In this document: in pieces, positions 1 to 7,943 of the stretch
Position numbering within the stretch: position 1 is the first letter of the stretch
Layout: each line of letters opens with the position of its first letter
From: Enorma phocaeensis
GTDB lineage: Bacteria > Actinomycetota > Coriobacteriia > Coriobacteriales > Coriobacteriaceae
Assembly (NCBI RefSeq): GCF_900186505.1
Contig: NZ_LT891970.1
Span: 69,922 to 133,921, forward strand
Reading direction: 5' to 3'
Length of the DNA stretch: 64,000 bases
Position numbers and translations under genes: made by a program
Notes under the pieces: model-generated
The model's input: only the letters and a program-made list of their open reading frames with translations
What the model was told of the DNA's origin: nothing
Databases searched by the model: none

Positions 1-827
1 CATGTGTCGGCGGCGAAGCCGGCTGCGAAGTCGAGGCAGGCGCGAATCGCGTCGGGACCGGCCTCGCCGGCCTTCTTCTTGGCGAGGTAGGTCACCAAGA
101 ACGCCGTGAGCAGCGAGTCGCCTGCCGCCATGGCGTCCTTGAGCTCCTCGGGCGCGACGGGCTTGATGCCCTGCTCGTAGAAGTTCTCGCCGTCATAGGC
201 GACGGAGCCCTTGCTGCCGCGCGAGGCGCACACGATCTCGGGGCCGAGCCCCTTGATCCACTCGAGCTTGGCCTTGATGTCCTCGATGGGAGCGTCGCCC
301 ATGGACATGAAGGAGTAGGTCACGAAGGGCGCGATCTGCTCGAAGTACTCGTCCGTCGAGTCATCGGAGAAGTCGAAGCTGATCGGCACGCCGGCTTCCT
401 TGATCTTGGGGAGCTCGCGCTCGGTGAAGCAGTAGTTGCCGCTGTGCACGAGGTCGAACCCGCGCACGTACTCGGCCGCGAAGCGATCGATCACGTAGCG
501 CATGTCGCCGCGAATGCCGCCCTCGTTGGAACCCAGGAAGATGCGGTCGCCGGTCTCGTCGACGGTCACGCGGGCGGCGCCGTTGACACCCACGACCTGC
601 TGGCAGCGCATGAGCTCGACGCCCTCCTCCTCAAGGGAGGTGATGACGTGCTCGGCCTCGGCATCAGAGCCGAAGATGCCCATGTAGGCGCTGCGCTCGA
701 CCCCGAGCTTCTTGGCGAACACGGCGAAGTTCACCGCGTTGCCGCCGGGGTACATGGTCTTGATGTGCTCGTACTTGTCGACGACGTTATCGCCGAAGCC
801 GAGCACGCTGATGGGATAGGTTGCCAT
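1..827 (-). CDS. frlD: FrlD-like PfkB sugar kinase (fructoselysine 6-kinase type), 3' end outside window
   Basis: The frame stays open from an ATG at 827 to the window edge (275 codons visible). The product reads as a PfkB/ribokinase-family kinase. The N-terminus has the sugar-binding GGNAVNFAVFAKKLG stretch. The middle has DFSDDSTDEYF, close to E. coli FrlD. The C-terminal anion-hole/catalytic motif appears as DAMAAGDSLLTAF, with the AGD catalytic aspartate kept. The predicted role is cytosolic ATP-dependent phosphorylation at C6 of fructoselysine or a related Amadori product, which makes the substrate for the SIS deglycase encoded just upstream. The specific substrate is inferred from the frlB/frlC neighbours; a generic fructokinase is the alternative. 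Confidence 0.8.
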   Translation of the reverse strand, partial: MATYPISVLGFGDNVVDKYEHIKTMYPGGNAVNFAVFAKKLGVERSAYMGIFGSDAEAEHVITSLEEEGVELMRCQQVVGVNGAARVTVDETGDRIFLGSNEGGIRGDMRYVIDRFAAEYVRGFDLVHSGNYCFTERELPKIKEAGVPISFDFSDDSTDEYFEQIAPFVTYSFMSMGDAPIEDIKAKLEWIKGLGPEIVCASRGSKGSVAYDGENFYEQGIKPVAPEELKDAMAAGDSLLTAFLVTYLAKKKAGEAGPDAIRACLDFAAGFAADT

Positions 828-902
828 GGTTTGCTCCAATCAGTAGGTCCGTCGACGGCGGGAACCCTGGCTGGAACAGGACCCTGCCGCGGCGAATGAG
901 GG

Positions 903-938
903 GGCGCGGCCGCACGAGGCCACCTTGGCGGCCGCGCC
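903..938 (-). other. intercistronic GC-rich hairpin between frlB-like and frlD-like genes
   Basis: A perfect 11-bp inverted repeat (GGCGCGGCCGC at 903-913, complement at 928-938) encloses a 14-nt loop in the gap between the two genes. There is no T-run after it, so it looks like an mRNA stability or attenuation element rather than a classical terminator. Confidence 0.7.
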
Positions 939-952
939 GTGAGGAGGAGGGG

Positions 953-1921
953 TTAGTACTTCTCGATACCCATGTAGCGGCGGACATCCGGGTCATGGTC
1001 GAAGACCTTGCCGCGGGCGGCGCGGAGCTCGCAGTTCATGGCGTAGAACAGGATCGGGTCGAGATAGGCGCGCACGCTCGCGGGCACCTGCTCCATGCCG
1101 TACTCCTTGGCGTCGAGCACCATGAGGGTGTCGGTGTGGGTCTCAAGGAACGCCAGCGCGCGCTCGTCCATGGGACGGCACTCGGAGGAGCCCATCTGCA
1201 GGAAGTAGAACACGCCCGGCTCGGTCACCTCGAAGGGGCCGTGGAAGTACTCGGCGGAGTTGATGTAGGCGCAGCTCTGCCACTGCATCTCCATGAGCGA
1301 GCAGATCGCGAAGCCGTAGGTCTGGCTGTAGTTGGGGCCCGAGCCCAGGATGTAGAGGAACTTGTGGTCCTGGCAGAGCGCCGCGAAGCGCTCGCCGAGC
1401 TCGGCGTTGACCTTCTCGCGCGCGGGCGGCAGGATCTCGTCCATCTTGGCGATGCCGGCGTAGAGGTCGGCCAGGTCGGCGAAGCCCTCCTGCTGGTCGA
1501 GCAGCTCGGCCGCAAGCGAGAGGGAGATGCCCGCGGGCACCTCGGCCTGCGGCACGCCCTCGCCCCACGGGTAGACCCAGGTGGTCCACTTGCCGGTGTC
1601 GATCTTGGAGCCGGCGTTGTCGGTCAGCGCGATGATGGAGGCGCCGGCCTCGAGCGCGATGTTGCAGGCGTCGACGACCTCGGGGGTGTTGCCGCTGTGG
1701 CTGCAGGCGATGACGAGGGTCTTGTCGCCGAGGCGCGCCGGGCGCATGATGTCGAACTCGCGGGCGGTGTAGGCGCAGCTCACGATGTTCTTGGCCTCGC
1801 GCTGGAGCAGCGCGTTGGCCGGGATGAGGTCGATGAGCGAGCCGCCGCAGGCGAGGAAGTACACGGTGTCGATGCCGCCGTGCTTCTCGATGGTCTCCTT
1901 GATAAGGTCATGTGCGTTCAT
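953..1921 (-). CDS. frlB: SIS-domain sugar deglycase, FrlB-like (fructoselysine-6-phosphate deglycase type)
   Basis: The 322-residue product has two SIS folds. Residues near 30-40 carry the CGGSLID phosphosugar loop, and the ACSHSGNTPEVVDA stretch is the classic SIS Ser-rich motif. A second SIS unit contains the ILGSGPNYSQTYGFAICSL segment. This family splits 6-phosphofructoselysine into glucose-6-phosphate and lysine in the cytosol. I chose the ATG at 1921 because an AAAGGCGG Shine-Dalgarno lies 7-8 nt ahead; a longer frame to 1954 would put this site inside the gene. It lies between the kinase and epimerase genes. Related SIS enzymes act on glucosamine-type substrates, so the exact amino-acid partner is not settled. 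Confidence 0.82.
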   Translation of the reverse strand: MNAHDLIKETIEKHGGIDTVYFLACGGSLIDLIPANALLQREAKNIVSCAYTAREFDIMRPARLGDKTLVIACSHSGNTPEVVDACNIALEAGASIIALTDNAGSKIDTGKWTTWVYPWGEGVPQAEVPAGISLSLAAELLDQQEGFADLADLYAGIAKMDEILPPAREKVNAELGERFAALCQDHKFLYILGSGPNYSQTYGFAICSLMEMQWQSCAYINSAEYFHGPFEVTEPGVFYFLQMGSSECRPMDERALAFLETHTDTLMVLDAKEYGMEQVPASVRAYLDPILFYAMNCELRAARGKVFDHDPDVRRYMGIEKY

Positions 1922-1954
1922 AGGGATACCGCCTTTCTGTACAGCTTTCTCCAA

Positions 1955-1973
1955 GGGGGCGGGGTGCGCCCCC
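1955..1973 (-). other. intercistronic hairpin between frlC-like and frlB-like genes
   Basis: GGGGGCG at 1955-1961 pairs with CGCCCCC at 1967-1973 around a 5-nt loop, in the short gap between the epimerase and deglycase genes. No T-run follows. It is the second of three such hairpins in this operon. Confidence 0.55.
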
Positions 1974-2016
1974 CCTGTTCACGTAAAACTATGGCGCGCT
2001 CGCGCGGGCGCGTGCG

Positions 2017-2874
2017 CTAGTCGATGAAGAAGGGCTCGAATGCCTTCATGTTGCGCTCGTCGGCGGCGGCGGGGTCGTCGTAGTACTTGCCGTCGGTGAT
2101 CTCCTGGCCGAGCACGCCCTCGAAGTGGTGCTCGTTGAGCGTGCGGATCCACGCCTCCAGGTCGTGCTTGCCGTCGCCCCAGACCAGGTGGCCGTAGGGG
2201 TCGCCGTCGATGAAGTGCATCTCATGGAAGGCGTCGTCGCCGAAGGCCTCGAACCAGTCCTCGAGCGTCTCGCCCGCGACACCCATGGCCGTGGTGTCGA
2301 TCATCGGCTCGAGGTAGGGGCTTCCCACCTCGTCGATCATGCGCTTGGCGTCCGCGACGGTGGTCACGAGGTTGCTCTCCTCGGGACGCAGGCTCTCCAT
2401 GGTGAGCATGATGTTGTGCTCGCCGGCGTACTCGGCCAGGATGGAGAGGTGCTCGCGGCTGCGCTTCCACGCCTCCTCGCGGTCCTCGTCCCAATCGCCC
2501 CAGCCGGAGTTGATGGACATGCGCTCGGCGCCGAGGACCTCGGCGAGCTCGATGCCGTGCTTGAAATAGCTCACGCTGCGCTCGGCATGGAGCGGCTTGC
2601 GCGCGGCGTACTGGTAGGGATAGACGACGTTCTCCGGGCAGAGGGTGCGGATCTTGAGCCCGCGGTCGGCCGCCTTCTTGGCGATGACCTCGGCCTCGAA
2701 GTAGCCCGTGTGGTCGAGCGTGACGTGGGGCTCTGCGCACCACAGCTCGAGGGACTTGAAGCCCAGGCGCTGCTGGGTGTCGAGGAAGTAATCGAGCGAC
2801 CACATGATGTAGTGGATGTTCATGCCCGCTACCTGCTCACGGCGCAGATAGGGCTTCTTCTCGGTGTCTGCCAT
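2017..2874 (-). CDS. frlC: FrlC-like sugar 3-epimerase (xylose isomerase-like TIM barrel)
   Basis: The 285-residue product belongs to the AP-endonuclease-2/sugar phosphate isomerase-epimerase TIM-barrel family and matches E. coli FrlC (276 aa) in length and style. Likely metal ligands sit in TMESLRPEESN (Glu), PMIDTTAMG (Asp), MHFIDGDPYGH (His/Asp) and GQEITDG (Glu). FrlC interconverts fructoselysine and psicoselysine, letting the cell feed both epimers to the kinase. An AGGGAGG-like ribosome site (GGAAGGGAG) lies just before the ATG at 2874. The gene sits in the middle of the operon between the amidohydrolase and deglycase genes. Confidence 0.78.
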   Translation of the reverse strand: MADTEKKPYLRREQVAGMNIHYIMWSLDYFLDTQQRLGFKSLELWCAEPHVTLDHTGYFEAEVIAKKAADRGLKIRTLCPENVVYPYQYAARKPLHAERSVSYFKHGIELAEVLGAERMSINSGWGDWDEDREEAWKRSREHLSILAEYAGEHNIMLTMESLRPEESNLVTTVADAKRMIDEVGSPYLEPMIDTTAMGVAGETLEDWFEAFGDDAFHEMHFIDGDPYGHLVWGDGKHDLEAWIRTLNEHHFEGVLGQEITDGKYYDDPAAADERNMKAFEPFFID

Positions 2875-2892
2875 TGATACTCCCTTCCCTGG

Positions 2893-2918
2893 GTGCCCGG
2901 CGCCGGGGCGCCGGGCAC
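2893..2918 (-). other. intercistronic hairpin between amidohydrolase and frlC-like genes
   Basis: GTGCCCGGCG at 2893-2902 pairs perfectly with CGCCGGGCAC at 2909-2918 around a 6-nt loop. It occupies most of the 69-bp gap and has no T-run. It is the third GC-rich hairpin in a gap of this operon. Confidence 0.7.
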
Positions 2919-2943
2919 GTCGTTTCGATCCGAGCGCGTGCGG

Positions 2944-4500
2944 CTAGGCGCGATAGACCACCTTGCCGTTGGAGACGGTGAGCGCCACCTGGATGTCGCG
3001 GGCGTCCTTCGGATCGACCGTAAAGGCGTTGCGGTCGAGCACGCAGATGTCGGCGTACTTGCCGGCCTCGAGCGTGCCGAAGTCGTCCTCGCGCAGGCAG
3101 TCATAGGCGCCGCCGTAGGTCCAGGCGCGCAGGAGCTCGGCCACCGTGAGGGTGTTGCCCTGGTTCACGGGCAGGCCGTCGTCGAAGTAGCCGCCGCAGG
3201 CGCTGTAGATGGACTCACCGATGCTCGGGATGAGCAGGGGCAGGTCCGTGCCGCAGCACACCGTGCAGCCGGCATCCTCCATGCCGCGACGGTTCCAGCT
3301 GTGCTCGAGGCGCTTCTCGCCGATCTGGGTGCGCATCATCGACAGGCAGTCCTCGCGCTTGTCGAGCGTGAGGATCTGCGGGTAGACCTCGCAGATGCCG
3401 CCCATGGCGCCGAAGCGCTCGAGGTCGGCGGGGTCGGAGTTCTCGAGGTCGGTGATGGCGTGGCGATGGGCCAGCTTGCCGTCGGCGCCCTTGGGCAGCG
3501 CGTCGTAGAGCGCGACCGTGTGGCGCACGGCGCCGTCGCCCTGGCAGTGCAGGGAGTAGCGGAAGCCCTCGGCGTCGATGGCCTTGAGCTCGCCCTCGAT
3601 GAGGTCCCACTCGGGGGGCTCCACGACGGTCTTGCCGGCGGCGCCCTCCTCCGCGGTATCCTCGTACGGCTCGATCATCTCGGCCAGGCCCGCCCACACG
3701 CCGCGGTCGGTCATGCGGTTGAAGCCCGAGAAGCGGACGAACGGTCCGGTGAAGCGATCGCGGGCGGCGCGGGCGTAGTCGAGGTTCGCGCCCTCGCCCA
3801 CCGGCTGGCTCATCATCGAGACGCGGACGGTGAGCTCGCCTGCCTGCTCGCGGCGCTCCATCTCGTCGGCGAAGCCGTAGTAGTCGTCGAAGGCCATCTC
3901 CTTGATGGCGGTGACGCCGCGGGCGTTGAGCATGGCCATGTAATCCGTGTACTGGGCGCGCACCTCGGGCAGCGCCAGGAACTCGGGCATCATGCGCCAG
4001 ACCATCTCGGAGTAGCACGCCTCGGGCGTGAACCCGTAGTGCTCGCGGGCAGCCGCGTTGAGCGCGCAGGTCCCGGCGCCCTCCGTGAAGGCCACGGCGG
4101 GCACGGCGCCGAACTCGGCCTCGAGGGCCTCGGTCGCGGCGTCGAGCAGGTTCTCGGGCAGGTCGTGCCCGAAGGCGCCCGGACAGGCCTCGTGCGCGTC
4201 CTTCCAGGCGCGCATCGCGGCGGCCACGGCGGCGCCGTCGGCGGCACCCGAGAGATCGGCGCCGAGCGTGCGCAGGGCCCAACCGGTGAAGAACGTGTGC
4301 ACATCCACCAGACCGGGCATGATCGTGCCCTCGCCGAGGTCGAAGACCTCGTCGGCCGCCTCGATGTAGGGCGCGGCGTCAGCGGCCTTGCCCACGGCGG
4401 CGATCCGCTCGCCCTCGATGGCCACGAAGCCGTCGAAGGGCTCGCCATCGGTCGCGGTGAACACGCACCGCGAGGTGAGAACGATCTTGGAATCGGACAT
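2944..4500 (-). CDS. amidohydrolase family 3 (YtcJ-like) enzyme in the Amadori-product operon
   Basis: The 518-residue product has the amidohydrolase-3 layout: an N-terminal beta-sandwich, GTIMPGLVDVHTFFTGWAL where the HxH metal motif is expected, the central lysine/glutamate region, SLHCQGDGAVRHTV and HRHAITDLE (metal-site histidines), CGTDLPLL (catalytic Asp), and the closing GTLEAGKYADICVLD. The first metal motif reads HTF instead of HxH, so one ligand is missing. AAGGAG lies 6 nt before the ATG at 4500 and overlaps the end of the transporter gene 10 bp upstream. It probably hydrolyses an amide or acyl bond on the imported compound; the substrate is unknown. It is not a standard part of the E. 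coli frl operon. Confidence 0.75.
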   Translation of the reverse strand: MSDSKIVLTSRCVFTATDGEPFDGFVAIEGERIAAVGKAADAAPYIEAADEVFDLGEGTIMPGLVDVHTFFTGWALRTLGADLSGAADGAAVAAAMRAWKDAHEACPGAFGHDLPENLLDAATEALEAEFGAVPAVAFTEGAGTCALNAAAREHYGFTPEACYSEMVWRMMPEFLALPEVRAQYTDYMAMLNARGVTAIKEMAFDDYYGFADEMERREQAGELTVRVSMMSQPVGEGANLDYARAARDRFTGPFVRFSGFNRMTDRGVWAGLAEMIEPYEDTAEEGAAGKTVVEPPEWDLIEGELKAIDAEGFRYSLHCQGDGAVRHTVALYDALPKGADGKLAHRHAITDLENSDPADLERFGAMGGICEVYPQILTLDKREDCLSMMRTQIGEKRLEHSWNRRGMEDAGCTVCCGTDLPLLIPSIGESIYSACGGYFDDGLPVNQGNTLTVAELLRAWTYGGAYDCLREDDFGTLEAGKYADICVLDRNAFTVDPKDARDIQVALTVSNGKVVYRA

Positions 4501-4510
4501 CAGATGCTCC

Positions 4511-5971
4511 TTAGGCCAGCATGCCGGAGATAGCGGTGACCACGAGGCCGCCGACGACCAGGAAGATCATGAACTTCCAGCAGGTCTTCCACCACTGACC
4601 GAAGGAGATCTTCGACACGGAGAGGCCTGCGACGGTCATGCCGGCGGTCGGGCTGATGGTGTTGATGGTCTGGTTGGCCATCACGAGCGCGGTTACGGCA
4701 GCCTCGGGGTTGACGCCCATGAGCTCGGTCAGGGGGCCGATGATGGGCATGGTGAGCGCGGCGAGGCCGGAGCTCGAGGGCACCAGGATCGACAGGAAGC
4801 CGAGCACCAGGTACATGAGCGTCGTGTAGACGGGCGCGGGGGCGCCGGCCAGCGCGGTGGCGAGACCGTTCAGGATGGTGTCGATGATCATGCCGGCCTC
4901 GGCGATGACCAGGATGCCGCGGGCGATACCGATGATGCAGGCGGCATAGGAGAAGTCGGCGAGACCCGCGACGAACTCCTCGGCCATGGTCTTCTCGTCA
5001 AGACCGCCGACGATACCGGAAAGGATGCCCATGCCCATGAAGACCATGGAAATCTCGTTCATGTACCAGCCCTGGGTCACGAGGCCCCAGACGATGAGGC
5101 CCATGCCAGCGGCGAAGATCACGAGCACGAGCTTCTGGCGCAGGGTGAACGGCGCGTCGTCGTCATTGTCGTCGACGGCGAACTCGACGCGCTTCTGCTT
5201 GTCGTCCTCATAGGTGATGGAGGACTCGGGGTTCTTCTTCACGCGGCGGGCGTAGCGCATGACCCAGAAGATGGCGGCCGCGGTGAAGACGATCCACACG
5301 ACGAAGCGCAGGCCGAGCTGCGGGTTGCCCTCGATGCCGATGATGCCTTGGGAGATCAGGACGTTGAACGGGTTCAGGGTCGAGGCGATGTAGCCGATCT
5401 GCGGACCCATGAAGCAGATGAGGAACGCGGTCATGGAGTCGTAGCCGATGCCCATCATGACGGGGATGAAGATGGCATAGAACGGCAGCGCCTCCTCGGA
5501 CATGCCGAACGTGGTGCCGCAGATGGACAGGAGCGTCATCGTGACGGGGATGATGAGCACGTCCTTGTCCTTGAGCTTACGAGCGACACGGGAGAGGCCG
5601 GCGTTGATGGCGTCGGTCTTGTTGATGATGGCGAATGCACCACCGATGAGCAGCACGAAGGCCACGACGTCGGCAGCGCCCTGGATGCCGAGCGTGAAGG
5701 CCTGCAGCACCTGCGGGACACCCTGGCGCAGGTCGACCGTCTCGCCGGTCACCTCGTCGGTGTAGACCTTGGGCACTTCCTGGTAGGTACCGGCGACGGC
5801 GACCTCGCGCTCGGAACCGGCGACCTCGATGACCTCACGGTCGAACTGGCCCGAAGGGACGATCCACGTCAGAATAGCAAAAAGCACGATCAGCAGAAAC
5901 GCGATCGTGTACACATGCGGTAGTCTGAACTGGAACTTCTTCTTGGGCTCTACGGACGTTGTCTCGGACAT
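4511..5971 (-). CDS. YfcC/DcuC-superfamily transporter
   Basis: The 486-residue polytopic membrane protein starts with a short charged cytoplasmic tail, then the segment HVYTIAFLLIVLFAILTWIVPSG typical of the YfcC family (DcuC superfamily, E. coli YfcC 506 aa). Around a dozen hydrophobic segments follow, including PVMMGIGYDSMTAFLICFMG and SSSGLAALTMPIIGPL, which resemble the paired re-entrant loops of this superfamily. GGAGGG lies 5 nt before the ATG at 5971. As the first gene of the operon it is the probable importer of the Amadori compound, peptide or amino-acid conjugate. Substrates of this family are poorly known; many are annotated as arginine/ornithine or dicarboxylate carriers. Confidence 0.8.
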   Translation of the reverse strand: MSETTSVEPKKKFQFRLPHVYTIAFLLIVLFAILTWIVPSGQFDREVIEVAGSEREVAVAGTYQEVPKVYTDEVTGETVDLRQGVPQVLQAFTLGIQGAADVVAFVLLIGGAFAIINKTDAINAGLSRVARKLKDKDVLIIPVTMTLLSICGTTFGMSEEALPFYAIFIPVMMGIGYDSMTAFLICFMGPQIGYIASTLNPFNVLISQGIIGIEGNPQLGLRFVVWIVFTAAAIFWVMRYARRVKKNPESSITYEDDKQKRVEFAVDDNDDDAPFTLRQKLVLVIFAAGMGLIVWGLVTQGWYMNEISMVFMGMGILSGIVGGLDEKTMAEEFVAGLADFSYAACIIGIARGILVIAEAGMIIDTILNGLATALAGAPAPVYTTLMYLVLGFLSILVPSSSGLAALTMPIIGPLTELMGVNPEAAVTALVMANQTINTISPTAGMTVAGLSVSKISFGQWWKTCWKFMIFLVVGGLVVTAISGMLA

Positions 5972-6051
5972 AGTTCCCTCCTATTTCCTCGATGCCGTAT
6001 GGCTTGCCCCTATCACGCATGCCCCGCACCCCCGTCCGGCTTAGGACAAAC

Positions 6052-6097
6052 GTTCTAAGATGTTCTATTTTTTACCAGCAGTTTTCTTATGCGTCAA
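6052..6097 (-). promoter_or_regulatory. candidate promoter and operator of the frl-like operon
   Basis: On the minus strand a TTGACG box (6097-6092), a 17-nt spacer and TAAAAA (6074-6069) form a plausible promoter 100 nt before the transporter gene. Just downstream, near the expected start point, the plus strand reads GTTCTA twice (6052-6057 and 6062-6067), a 10-bp-phased direct repeat that could bind the GntR/UTRA regulator. This is pattern reading only. Confidence 0.4.
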
Positions 6098-6240
6098 GGC
6101 GCTTGGCTCCGGCGCTTCCGCCAATTGCACGAACGGTATCGAATCGCCGCCGAACGGTCTCGAGGCATCGTGACGCGCTCGGACAACGCATTGATTTCCG
6201 TCATCGCACTCGGAACGGCACTCAGACCGCGCAAAGGTGT

Positions 6241-6382
6241 CGTTCGGACAAGAATACTGTGGGTCATTTCGTTCCGAGGCGCTGCAGCGGACTTTGACGC
6301 CTCCGTTTCCTGGCCTTTTTCCAGGGAACCGTCGCGTGTCGACGCGCTGTAGCCCAAAAGCCACAGTATTCTTGTTCGAACG
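6241..6382. repeat. palindromic MITE-like element, copy A
   Basis: A 22-bp inverted repeat (left arm 6241-6262, right arm 6361-6382, 21 of 22 matching, core CAAGAATACTGTGG) encloses a 98-bp interior that itself holds a short hairpin around CCTGGCCTTTTTCCAGG. Nothing coding is evident. A related element with the same end sequence lies at 7734-7866 on the other side of the nuclease-like gene. Confidence 0.75.
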
Positions 6383-6641
6383 ATCATCGGCCCCTTACGG
6401 CGCGCAGTCGTTCACGATTTGTCCTTGATTCGTCTGTGCACATTCTGCGGAAATCGGTGATGCACCGAGGCGCACGTGTTCACCGTCGGAATCGCAGCGA
6501 AGCCGGGAACAGCACAGGCAAGATTGAGGAAACAACTGTGTTGGATTTCGGGTAGCTTTGTGCGAGAACCTGCGCGTATTCTGTTTGCCCTTTGGGCCGA
6601 AGCCGATGCGTTCAGATGGCGGCATCGGATACGCTAACCTC

Positions 6642-7733
6642 ATGGAACCGATTCTTTCACATACGTCCGCGCTGCAATTCCACCGGACTCCGCCGATAGT
6701 GCACGAGCTCGTTGAGAACTATCCCAGCCTTCTTACCGGCAACGACAAGAGAAGGCTGGTTCGCATGGAGCATCCGTTCGGGGCCATCGAGAAACCGCTG
6801 CATCTGTTGGTCCCCGAGAAAAGGCTGGTCCATGCAAGCAGCCTATGCGTATACCATTCCTGGACGCAGCGCCTCCCACCCGGCGCGATCGAAGAGACCG
6901 ATTACTCGCTTTCCGTCACGTCTCCCCTGTTCACGACGATCTGCTTAGCCTCAGTCATACCCACCGTAGAGCTTACGATGCTCATCCATGAACTCGTCGG
7001 TACGTTCAGCGTCTATCGTCCTCCTAGGGAGATACGCGAGGAGCTCCAAAGGCTGGTCGATGCGAGCCGTCTCCCTATCGTGGACGGATGGCGGCCATCG
7101 TTGGACACCGAGGGGAAGCTCACCGATCTTTGGCAGCGCCCACCGCTGCTAACCATCGATGAACTTCGCGATCTCGCGCTTGAGATGCAAAACTGCACGG
7201 GCGTGCACAAATTGAATCAGGCGCTGAAAGACGTCCATGGCATCGCGTCGTCACCGTTGGAGGTGCAAAGCAGCATGCTGCTCGGTATGTCGCGACGCAA
7301 AGGCGGCTGGGGCATGGGCCCGTTCGAGCACAACAAGCGCATCGTGTTGAGCAGGCGGGCCCGCACCATTGCCCGGCAAAATGTCTGCACTATAGACCTG
7401 TACCTCGAGGGCAGTGAATATCATGGGCCTATTGCCATAGAGTGCCAGGGCGGACCGTTTCATGATGGAAACGATCGAGCAGCGCATGACGACAACAGGG
7501 CGCTGGCGCTTCAAAGCATGGGCATCACATTGATCAGGTTGCGCGGCGACCAGATTTACGACGCGAAACGTTTGGAATATGTTGCGGCGTTCCTTGCGAA
7601 ACTGCTCAACAAGCCCCAGAAGGCGAAGAGCGCATCGCTTAAAAAGAAAGAACTCGAGCTACGCGCCTCCGTGCTCATCGATTGGTGGACTCTCGGGAGC
7701 TATTCCGTCAAGCGAGCTCCCCATTTCAGGTAG
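6642..7733 (+). CDS. DUF559/Vsr-like nuclease-domain protein, lone insertion gene
   Basis: The product is 363 residues if it starts at the ATG at 6642; the frame is open from a TTG at 6558, and an ATG at 6606 is another choice. No start has a convincing ribosome site. The N-terminal ~200 residues resemble an AbiEi-like winged-helix antitoxin region (LHLLVPEKR, VTSPLFTTICLAS). The C-terminal ~110 residues form a very-short-patch-repair/DUF559 fold: TIDLYLEG (Asp), AIECQGG (ExQ in place of the usual ExD), FHDGNDRAAHDDNR and ITLIRLRGDQI. GC content is clearly lower than in the flanking operons. It is the only plus-strand gene in this stretch and is bracketed by two related palindromic elements, which suggests acquisition as a unit. 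Function is unknown. Confidence 0.65.
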   Translation: MEPILSHTSALQFHRTPPIVHELVENYPSLLTGNDKRRLVRMEHPFGAIEKPLHLLVPEKRLVHASSLCVYHSWTQRLPPGAIEETDYSLSVTSPLFTTICLASVIPTVELTMLIHELVGTFSVYRPPREIREELQRLVDASRLPIVDGWRPSLDTEGKLTDLWQRPPLLTIDELRDLALEMQNCTGVHKLNQALKDVHGIASSPLEVQSSMLLGMSRRKGGWGMGPFEHNKRIVLSRRARTIARQNVCTIDLYLEGSEYHGPIAIECQGGPFHDGNDRAAHDDNRALALQSMGITLIRLRGDQIYDAKRLEYVAAFLAKLLNKPQKAKSASLKKKELELRASVLIDWWTLGSYSVKRAPHFR

Positions 7734-7866
7734 GAATACTGTGGGTCAAATCAACGATGTCCGAAAGACCAGCATTATCTAAATCAAAATGCCTGATAAA
7801 CAATGCTAGATGTGACCGTGGGGACCGGAAATGCGAAAAAGGACACAGTATTCTTTATCGAACGAT
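7734..7866. repeat. palindromic MITE-like element, copy B
   Basis: The left end reads GAATACTGTGGGTCA (7734-7748), identical to 6252-6266 of copy A. The right end reads ACAGTATTCTT (7845-7855) followed by ATCGAACGAT, mirroring copy A's ACAGTATTCTTGTTCGAACGAT. The interior differs from copy A. The left end starts at the stop codon of the nuclease-like gene. Confidence 0.65.
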
Positions 7867-7943
7867 GGACCAAACAGCCGTGTGCATACGGCGTAGGCGA
7901 CCCCCACGGATCGAGTTGCAGCTGATCAAGGATTCGGCGTCGA

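Noticed and set aside
821..2020. Plus-strand open frame of 399 codons over the frlD/frlB-like genes
   Set aside because: It is antisense to well-supported genes, Val/Leu/Ala/His-rich as expected from GC-biased antisense frames, and has no motif or ribosome site.
2893..5923. Two long plus-strand frames (546 and 511 codons) over the amidohydrolase and transporter
   Set aside because: Compositional shadows of the minus-strand genes; low-complexity His/Gly/Asp content and no recognisable domain.
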